DNA of 64,000 bases. Source: Nothophaeocryptopus gaeumannii (Eukaryota > Ascomycota > Dothideomycetes > Mycosphaerellales > Mycosphaerellaceae). The notes beneath the pieces are model-generated. The model ran no database searches. It was not told where the DNA came from and saw only the letters and a program-made list of their open reading frames with translations. The stretch covers positions 124,001-188,000 of the forward strand of contig JASISA010000010.1 in assembly GCA_031771865.1 (NCBI GenBank). Reading direction: 5' to 3'. Below, piece by piece: positions 56,057 through 64,000 of the stretch (position 1 is its first letter; every line of letters begins with the position of its first letter). The translations under genes were made by a program, and so were the position numbers.

Positions 56057-57191
56057 ATGGAGGCCCAGGTATTCACGCCCGATGCCGCTCAGGAGGCAAT
56101 GCAGCAAACTATCAGAACTATCCCAGCCGACAAGATAGACGAGACATTCAAATCCGACAGCATAGGTAGGATAGACACATCACGCAAGCAGCACACCACG
56201 TACTGACTTGGCAGATCTGATCAACAAGGCACTTGGCTCCCGCGTCCTCTCCTTTTCCGATGAATGGTTCGCCGCCGCCGAGAACCTCACAACCCCGACC
56301 CCTCCAATACGCAAACCCGGCGTCTTCACTTACGCAGGTGCATGGTACGATGGATGGGAAACAAGAAGACACAACCCCGAGCCATTCGACTGGGTCGTAA
56401 TCCGTCTAGGAGTTGCGAGCGGGCGAGTAAAGGGCGTGGAAATCGATACTGCCTTCTTCAATGGCAATCAAGCACCTGAAGTGGCAGTCCAGGGATGCTT
56501 CGCAAGTGACGACAAGGAAGAAGAGGTCAAGAGCAAAGATTTTGCAGGCTGGGAGACCATACTCGAGAGGCAAGACTGCGGTCCCTCACAACGACACGCA
56601 TGGCTTCTGCCACAGCTCACGGAGAAGGCCTACACGCACGTTCGATTGCAAATGTTTCCTGATGGTGGCATTGCTCGTTTCCGTGTTTACGGCGAGGTCG
56701 TGCCCGTGCTGCCTCAAGACATCAAAGAAGTCTTTGATCTGGCTGCTACGGTCAATGGCGGTGTGGCAGTTTCTTGCTCGGACCAGCACTTCGGTACGAA
56801 AGATAATCTCCTACTTCCAGGAAGAGGAGTAGATATGGGCGACGGCTGGGAGACCAAGCGCTCAAGAGGCCAACATATCGATTGGACAATCATCAAGCTG
56901 GGACATCCGGGGTATTTGGAAAAGATCGTGGTAGACACGGCGCATTTTCGAGGAAACTTTCCACAGAAAGTGCAGGTCTTCGCCGCATCTGCTGAAGATG
57001 GTGTGGCTCCGGGACACGAGGACAAAAGATGGGTTGAGGTGCTGGACCCGCAAAAGACGGGACCGGATCGGGAGCATGAGTATGGCAGGGATGTATTGAA
57101 GGAAGTGAAAAGCACCTATGGCTTTGTGAAGCTGGTCATCATTCCTGATGGAGGCGTAAAGAGGATACGGGTCTTTGGCCGCAGAGGATAA
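56057..57191 (+). CDS. allantoicase
   Basis: Hydrolyses allantoate to ureidoglycolate and urea in purine catabolism. Two exons (56057-56165, 56215-57191), intron 49 nt, product 361 aa, normal for fungi. Seen: the duplicated allantoicase domain, first copy VFTYAGAWYDGWETRRHNPEPFDWVVIRLG with VEIDTAFFNGNQAP, second copy LLLPGRGVDMGDGWETKRSRG with HIDWTIIKLG and VVDTAHFRGNFPQ; each ends in a DGG(I/V).R.RV(Y/F)G strand. Start chosen at the ATG opening MEAQVFTPDAA; the frame upstream is open but Pro-rich and not conserved. No other purine-degradation gene is visible nearby. Confidence 0.95.
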
Positions 57192-57697
57192 GAGAGCATT
57201 GAGTGGTTTTGGACCATCTTTGCTCATCTGGCGCAGTCACGGACTCTCCGCATACCACCTCGCTGCATGCCAGGTGGTCAGGCGGGGTCGTGGATAGACG
57301 ATAGCGCAATGTAAGGCAACATTCTTACCGAGCACAATTGAATCTGTTCGGCATCCGGCACGCCATTGAGCCTCACCTTAATTCTAACCTAAATGTGCCA
57401 CGAATCGAGTGGGCTGGACGTCACTTTTAGGTAATGGTAAACGATATAGCGATGTTCAACCGCTCGACCGTGCAAGCTCTCATCAGCCGTGCCCTGCCGT
57501 GCTACTTGCATACATTGGCATCATTTCGTGCCGCAAAGAATTTTGCTTCATGTATATGTTGTCGCGAAGACATACAGAGGAAGACAGGCCAGCACCAAAA
57601 ATTAGAGGATACGATGCACCCAAAATAGCAACGCGCCAAGACATACATCGAAACATCGACACCTCGGTGAGTGTAGAAATAAGCATTACGAGACATC
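57192..57697. other. intergenic region
   Basis: About 500 bp between allantoicase and the transporter gene, both on the plus strand. No gene, repeat or RNA recognised. Confidence 0.5.
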
Positions 57698-59187
57698 ATG
57701 GTCCACCCGCGATTAGAGGGCACCTCTTCAGACGAAAGCCTTCGCAATAAGAGCTTCACGCCAGAAAATGGCCTATCACATCAAGAACAGGATGGTACCA
57801 TCAACAACAACAGCAAAACAGAAAACGGCCAACTCAACCATCGACTGAACGGCAACACAATAAACAACAAGAACAAGCATGACTCCGAAAAGACCAATCC
57901 AGCAAATGAAAACGACGACGAACAACCCAGATACCGTCTCTCAATTACGGAATGGCTAACCCACCGCTTCACCTGGTCCTGGTTCACATGCACCCAATCC
58001 ACAGGCGGAATCGCAACCGTCCTCTCCGAATGTCCCAAACAATTCGCAGGCTTGCAAACCATAGGCGTGATTGTGTTTATTTTCAACATCGCCTTATTCT
58101 TACTCTTCAACGCGGCCATGTCGATTCGATGGATCAAAGGAGGAAAAGCAGAAATTTGGAAATGCTTCACCTCCCCACCGGAATGTTTCTTCTTCGGATC
58201 ATATTGGTTAACGCTCGCTACTATGATTCTTAACATGCAAAGATATGGAGTTCCGCAGACAGGTCCTTGGATGATCGTCGTCGTGAGGGTGTTATTCTGG
58301 ATCTATGCGGCTATTTCAATCATCAATACGACATTGCATATGGTCTGGATCGCGAGGCATAATGATGTCGTCACTACGAAATTCAATCCAGGAATGTTCC
58401 TCGCTGTATTAAATGCGATGCTTACAGGGACGGTTGCTTCAGCAATCGCTAAGGACCAACCACCCGCTGCGAGATTACCGATTCTTGTGGCGGGAGTAGC
58501 GTACCAAGGACTAGGATGGATTGTGTGTATATTTTTCTTAGGGTTTACTTTGGCGACGTTATTTGAGCAGGGTTTCCCGGCTGCGAATGCGAGGACGGGG
58601 CTATTTATTATGGTAAGTAAGAAGAAGAGAAACTGTGGTGACGCAAGATTGGCCTTACTGACTTGATTCTTCGCAGGTCGGTACTTCAGGCTTCACAATC
58701 GTCGCTCTCATCGGCATGGCCCGCGCAGCACCCATGGGATACGGATACTTTGCCACCCATCCGACCGCTAGTGAAGTCGTCCTGATCATGGCGACGTGGG
58801 TCGGCGTTTTCATGTGGCTCTTCTCGTTCTGGGCATTTGGTTTATCGTTCTTGGTGACCATCTGGGACTTGGTTGTAAAAGATGAAGAAACGGGGAAGTG
58901 GAAGCTCAACATGCAGTTTACGAATGTTACTTGGGGTGAGTACATTCCATTCGGTTTATCTTTCTTGAATGCGTGAGGCTGACGATGGAACAGCAACGAT
59001 CTTCCCGAATGTTGGCTGGACACTCGGCACGGTCTATTTGGGCCAGGAGCTGGAAAGTGAGGGCGTGATCTGGGTGTCCGTGGCGATGATTATCATCTTG
59101 GTTGCGGTTTGGCTGTTGGATCTGGTGCTCTTGCTAAAGGTCACAGCCAAATCCATGTTTGTAGATTCGAGAATCAAGAGGCCATGA
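57698..59187 (+). CDS. TDT/SLAC1-family transporter (Mae1/Ssu1-type)
   Basis: Membrane transporter of the tellurite-resistance/dicarboxylate transporter family, which in fungi includes malate permease Mae1 and sulfite pump Ssu1. Three exons (57698-58612, 58677-58935, 58994-59187), introns 64 and 58 nt, product 455 aa. A ~85-residue Asn/Glu-rich cytosolic N-terminus is followed by FTWSWFTCTQSTGGIATVLSECP, the conserved first helix, and about ten hydrophobic segments (TIGVIVFIFNIALFLLF, WMIVVVRVLFWIYAAISII, GWIVCIFFLGFTLATLF, IIILVAVWLLDLVLLLK). The FTWSWFTC pattern favours the malate-type branch; the actual substrate is inferred only. Plasma membrane expected. Confidence 0.9.
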
Positions 59188-59535
59188 GAGTGAGTGCTCA
59201 TAGGTTGGTTGCTTTGCTCTTCTTTAGTTTGCGCGCGGATTAATATTGTGCTGTATCATGCGCTCACCCCGTCACTTTGGTGAAGGCAGGCACGCCAGCT
59301 TTTCGTCCGTCATTATGGTAGGTCCAAAGTGAGGAGGCTGCAGTGAGGAGAAGGCGCGCAGTGTCTCCAAGGCGTTCTTGTGCTCCCGAGTTGCAGTATG
59401 CAATGCTGATCTGGCCGTGGTAGTGGCGCTTTCCAAAGTCACTCGCGCTCAATAGCGGCACCAGTTGCTCCCTTTTGACAAATCTGTAATGGAAGGTCGA
59501 GTCACCCAGACAGTCTCAGCCACATATGTCGTCCC
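59188..59535. other. convergent intergenic region
   Basis: About 350 bp between the 3' ends of the transporter and GPN3 genes. Nothing beyond 3' UTRs expected or seen. Confidence 0.5.
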
Positions 59536-60479
59536 TCAACCCATGTCGGTGTCCAGCAGATCATCGTTCGGCTCCCGAGGCTCCTGCGCTTCGTGGAATT
59601 GTATTGCGTCGTCAATGTAGCTCAGCACCGCACCAACGCTATCTTCATCCTGCGCGTCCAACTTGAGGAACGACACGAGGCTGAAGTCATCGATCAGCTG
59701 GCCCACAGCACGGTTGAGCTTTCCGAAGTTCGTTCCAGTCATCAGCTCCTTCGGATCTTCAGGCTCGCCGTTGTCCACACCCTCCTTGTACTCATACACC
59801 AGTCCACTCTCCGGCGCGTCTTGAAGCAAGCTGATATCCGGATCGATGAAACGCTTCAGCTCTTTCCGCGCAACTTGTCCTTTGACTTGATCCATTTTGC
59901 TCAGGATGTTGACGTGGGGTAGTTCCATCATTATCATGGCGCTCATTGCGCTGAGCGTGCCGGAGAAGAATTTGGCGCGATCGACGATGAAGGAGCTCTC
60001 AAGGAGGTACGCGGCGCACATGCTGATGTTCAGGCTTCCGCGGGTTAGGTGTTTGAGCAGTTGTGGGACGATTGGGACGTGGGTGTAGAGTTCGATTTGA
60101 CCAGGCATATCGATGATGATTAGAGATTCTTCGCCGACGTCTTCGAGAGGGTCCGTTATGAAGTCGAGGTTTTCCATCAAGAATTCGAAGCAGTATATCA
60201 GGCCACCGTTTGGGCCAAGATGCAGCTCCTCCATAACATCCTCGAGCGAGATCAATTCCTTGATGTCGATGTCAGGCTCATATACGAAGTCTTCGGCTGC
60301 TGGGTCCTGTTCTCGATTAGTCCATGACAATACCTACCGGCGATGCAGTGTTTGCGCACAAGATTGATGTAGAAGCAAGAGCGCCTGTTGTTTTTCAGGT
60401 GCTGAATCAAGGCGGAGCAGAAGGTGGTCTTGCCCGCGCCCGCCGGGCCCATGACGATGGTTCCGTACTTTGACCCCAT
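59536..60479 (-). CDS. GPN3: GPN-loop GTPase 3
   Basis: Small GTPase needed, with GPN1, for assembly and nuclear import of RNA polymerase II. Two exons on the minus strand (60479-60360, 60306-59536), intron 53 nt, product 296 aa. Seen: G1 loop GPAGAGKTTFCSAL at residues 11-24, the diagnostic GPN loop (LGPNGGL, ~70), G3-like IIIDMPGQIELYTH, and the SKMD base-recognition motif (NILSKMDQVKG). The splice joins CFYINL to DPAAEDFVYEP, as in all GPN3 proteins. The acidic C-terminal tail is normal. Confidence 0.95.
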
Positions 60480-61473
60480 CGTGAGTGTCGTTGTCGGTGG
60501 CCTGGCCTGGCTAGTGTGCGGTATTCGTGAAGGACTGACATGAAGGCTGTTTCCAACAGCATATGAGAGAGATCTGCGGCGGCAGCGCGGGACGATGCGT
60601 TTAAGCGAAGACTAGAATCAACTCTATCCGGCCGAGTGCTTTTGACCTCCGAACTGCGGCCATGCTCCCTTCTCCTCTCACACAACTAAAGCCGAGACGA
60701 TGAGCTGGCCTGCTCGGCACATACTTCACCGCGGTTCACGCTGCGTTGTGGATGTTGCTGATATGCTCCGGGCCCAACGTCACCACTACAATCAGGAGCG
60801 ATTTGAGACATTCTGATCGGCGCATTCTGTTGTCTCTGGCGGCCATTGCGTTGTGATTGCCGCGGAGCAGAAGCCAGTTCCGATCACAGCACTGCGAGGG
60901 ACTGTAAGTCTGGGATGGCAATCGTGGGGCGGCTCTCATCTGTTGTCATGTCATCGCCAAGTTGGCTGGCCACCAGAGACTGCATCCTGACACCCCACCC
61001 AAGCTTTTCTGGCCCTGAAATTCAGTTATAGAGACACAGTCGCCGATGTAATGACTTCTGACTAAGTCTATCCGTCTCCTTGCCCAGATTGCCCAGACGG
61101 CACGGTAATGGAACAACTTTTAGCTTGCCGCGCAACTTGATTTTCCCTCCTCACCAGCTTCACACCACATTACGCTGCAAGACCAACTAATGTTCTCCAC
61201 CTACCTCACTGCCGCCCGCTACATTTCTGCGTAGCTTCTGCCGACATACGACCTTACGCCTGATCGCTCCTTCCACTCGGCATCCTGTCCATAACCCGGC
61301 GCTGCAGCTCCTGCCTTATCACGGAACTCTTGATGACCGTGCTTGCCGCATCTGTCCAGGCAAAGCTTGCACCTGCTCCATCATAGCGTCGGCGTCTTAA
61401 GTACCACTCTCTTTCCTCCTTTTTCCCTCGCCATCCCACCAACGCCGCCTCCGCGCATACAACACCGCACAAC
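60480..61473. other. divergent intergenic region
   Basis: About 1 kb separating GPN3 (minus) and the 2EXR-like gene (plus); both promoters lie here. No gene, RNA gene or repeat recognised. Confidence 0.5.
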
Positions 61474-62777
61474 ATGCCCACAACCAAGAAAGGCGGCCGG
61501 CCTCAAAAAGCACAGCGCACGGCACTCAGCTCCGAGCTTGGCACTGGCAACTTCGCCATCGACTACAACGCCAAAGGCAGGGCCATTCGAAAATGCCGCA
61601 CCACACAACCTCGCGAGTCGCCCTTTGAGGACTCCGCCGTGGCCATCAGCGATCCCGAAGACGACTTTGAAGAGGAACAGTACGATGGCGATGTCATTAC
61701 CGTGGCACCTTCGAGAAAGCGGAAGCGCTCCCCGTCTCTCGCCAAATCACTGCCTTCCGACGATGCAGGATTTCTTTCGGATTCTTCCATGTCTAATGCC
61801 GAGGAGCCTTCCACCCCGATGAAGCAGCCTCCGACAGCAGGCACGACCGTCCACCTGACCGTCAACATACCGCCAGGCCACACTGGACCTATTACGCTGA
61901 ACCTCGATCCAAAGGACTTCGTCTACTGCCAGCACACCTTCACCTCGCCCACCAAGCAAGACCGCTTGACTCAGACGACACTTGCCCGACTGAACGCGCG
62001 CTCAAAACCAATGGCTAAGAAATTCGCTGGGTTCCTCGATCTTCCTGCAGAACTCAGGAACGAGATCTACCGAATGATCTTTGTCACGGAGCGAACAGTC
62101 AATTTTGCGCAGCCTGACAACTTCAGTCGAAGCGCGGCGCTACTCAGCACGTGTCGTCAAGTCTATGTAAGTCATGTAAGAAACCAACGCTGGACACAAA
62201 AGGCTGACCCTGCCTCAGGAGGAAGGAAGAAGCATCCTGTACTCAGAGAACAAATTCTCGATTGAGCGCCGGACTCAGCGCTACGGCTCGTTCTGGGAGA
62301 ACGAGTGGCGGGAGCTCGGCTATCTCAACGTGAGGAAGTTCATGAAGTCGATAGGCCCCACCAACACTGCGCTGATCCGGCACATTTCATTCATGGTATG
62401 TGACTGTAACTCACGACACTTGTATGCAATACTGATTTCTGTTATAGCTGGAGGATGCTGTTCCCTGCCTCAACCCCACCATGCGTACCAACGAAGAGCG
62501 CCGTTTTGTCCACGACGATGATCTGATCTCGGTACTACGACACCTCGGCAATTATTCTCAGCTTCAAACCATGCACCTTCACTTCCATGGCCGCAAACGA
62601 GTCGATCGAATTGATGACCGATTCCTGGATTACATGAAGCGCATCAAGGCCGATTCAGTGAAATTTGTTGAGTACCCGCCTGGAAGTCGATACCCTCGCC
62701 AGTCCAAACAAGAAGAGACTGTTAAGGACACCATTTTGAAGCATTGCACGAGGAAGCGCAAAAAGTTTGACATCTAA
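61474..62777 (+). CDS. 2EXR/F-box-like protein with basic, disordered N-terminus
   Basis: Three exons (61474-62166, 62219-62395, 62448-62777), two 52-nt introns, product 399 aa. Residues 1-~130 are charged and low complexity with a nuclear-localisation-like cluster (SRKRKRSPS) and an acidic run (DPEDDFEEEQYDGD). Residues ~185-290 match the fungal 2EXR/F-box-like module common in Dothideomycetes: FLDLPAELRNEIYRMIF, LLSTCRQVYEEG (across the first splice), ILYSENKFSI, then IGPTNTALIRHISFMLED. The C-terminus is basic (HCTRKRKKFDI). Function unknown. Confidence 0.85.
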
Positions 62778-62922
62778 CGTCGGACGCTCGACATCGAACA
62801 GCCGGCTGCCTTGAGTCAGGTCACCTTATCGAGATTAAGCGTTGACGGTTATGGGGTTTGACACGAGCATATGTCTGGTGGTTTCTGGGTGCATCGCTGT
62901 TCGGAGGTTTGCTATACTTGCA

Positions 62923-62941
62923 TTTTGCTTTGCTTTGCTTT
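62923..62941. repeat. GCTTT simple repeat
   Basis: Nearly four tandem copies of TTGCT/GCTTT. Confidence 0.8.
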
Positions 62942-63498
62942 CCCTTGAGATTACAGCACACTGACAGCGCATGGAGGGTGCGTGTCGATGTTCAGCAGCA
63001 GATCATGGCATGGGCCTCTAGATTCGAAGCATAGGCCACGGACGGATATAGCTCTGTTGTGTATATATAGCTGATGGAAGTAATGAGATGGATGTGTTTA
63101 ATGTGATATATTATATTACCTCCACGGCTACTGCGACGAATCTTCTGCACTTGACTTACTTGACTTGAGATGAGGTTGATAGAAGGATCGAATATACGCC
63201 TTACTCGCGCGGCTTCGGGTTCTTCACGGGTACCGGGCCTTGACGATGTCGTGCATGTCAGTCTTAATAAAAGATCACATATATCTAGGGTCTCCTACGC
63301 CATAGTGGTATAACAATTGGTCCCATGGATCTTGAACCTTGCATGTTCGCATGGTCTCCCATCTCTCGCTAGCAAGGGTAGAGGATATAGGGACAGGGTT
63401 TGGGTTTGGATTTATAGAGGGCGGCATATGCATCGATATCTGACATATATGGAAGTGAGTGAGTGGGTGAGTGAGTCTATTATCAGGGGGAGGCAGGC

Positions 63499-63528
63499 AT
63501 ATATATATATAGAGAGAGAGAGGGGGGG
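63499..63528. repeat. compound microsatellite (AT)n(AG)n(G)n
   Basis: Six AT units, about six AG units, then a run of seven G. Confidence 0.9.
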
Positions 63529-63788
63529 ATTTGGTTGTATGGGCGGTGTGAAGAGAGCACGGTCTATATAATAACGGCCGTTAGTTGTTCGTAGGATGGT
63601 CTGAGAGTGTGTATGAGGAGGATGCGAGGTGTTATTATACTTCTGGTATCTTGAAGGAGATGGTCATAAGAGGGAGGGCGCGGGTTCGAGCGTGAGCTGG
63701 GTTTGGGTGGGTGATAATGATGATCATTTACATGGTCTTAGAGAGTAGTAGTAGTAGACTCGAGACCTGATGATGCCGAATGGCGTGC

Positions 63789-63804
63789 CCTCTCTCTCTC
63801 TCTC
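63789..63804. repeat. CT microsatellite
   Basis: Eight tandem CT/TC units. Confidence 0.8.
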
Positions 63805-64000
63805 GTCTCGCAACGATAACGTACAATCAGCAGAAGTACTAAAATCACATCAACCCGGCCGTGAGTGTCGCCAAATATCCCAGTGTTCGCTGACAGAGCG
63901 AGGTATGTACAATCTATAAATTCCATTTGCCCCTTCTCCTCTCACCCCCAAACCAGCTCCTCCACCGTCATTTGCCATGTTCCACGTCTCTACCGGTTGC

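Larger units (their letters stand above)
62778..64000. other. intergenic region with simple repeats
   Basis: The last 1.2 kb holds no supported gene. It contains a (GCTTT)n tract, an AT/AG/G-run tract and a CT tract, all listed separately. The frame at 63317-63571 is built from these repeats and is rejected. Confidence 0.5.

Noticed and set aside
63286..63360. tRNA-like stretch with TAGTGGTATAACA and ATGTTCGCAT
   Set aside because: The acceptor ends do not pair and the T-arm does not fold; at most an old tRNA-derived fragment.
63317..63571. 84-codon frame at the right end
   Set aside because: Built largely from the AT/AG microsatellite and flanking low-complexity sequence.

Overview
The window is nuclear DNA of a filamentous ascomycete (Pezizomycotina, most likely Dothideomycetes; inferred, not proven). 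Genes sit on both strands without operons. They carry short introns (mostly 47-64 nt, a few of 74-99 nt) with canonical GT..AG ends, and the proteins are fungal-specific types: a group X hybrid histidine kinase, a HET-domain protein, a heme-thiolate peroxidase, a PsuG-PsuK fusion and an ankyrin/DIL protein. I assembled introns by hand; wherever I give a spliced length, the exons sum to a multiple of three.

Layout. 0-5 kb: end of proteasome subunit RPN6, Fe-S scaffold ISU1, a beta-lactamase-like hydrolase and a histidine phosphatase. 5.6-13.1 kb: accessory secreted functions (coiled-coil secreted protein, gamma-glutamylcyclotransferase-like protein, GH3 glycosidase, heme-thiolate peroxidase), with single-base frame breaks in the last two. 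13.6-14.9 kb: FEN1. 15.6-17 kb: two decayed genes (F-box, GMC oxidoreductase tail). 17-27.7 kb: F-box/LRR protein, MAK32-like kinase-fold protein, RWD protein, sulfotransferase-like protein and the mRNA 3'-processing factor MPE1. 28.5-32.6 kb: accessory island with a frame-broken HET gene, a three-exon small secreted protein that no simple ORF scan would show, and a Ty3/gypsy relic. 33-39 kb: Yippee-like protein, bifunctional pseudouridine-degrading enzyme and OST1. 39.6-45 kb: second accessory island with a possible membrane protein, two adjacent cysteine-rich proteins and an internally deleted hAT transposon with perfect terminal repeats and target-site duplication. 45-62.8 kb: group X histidine kinase, ankyrin/DIL protein, allantoicase, TDT/SLAC1-type transporter, GPN3 and a nuclear-looking 2EXR-like protein. 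The last 1.2 kb holds only simple repeats.

Housekeeping genes are intact. Broken frames cluster in the accessory stretches (8-17 kb, 28-32.6 kb, 41-44 kb). Most are one- or two-base losses, often beside short homopolymers, so sequencing error must be excluded. Three others are in-frame TAA codons that are each one C-to-T change from CAA, the CpA-to-TpA signature expected of repeat-induced point mutation.
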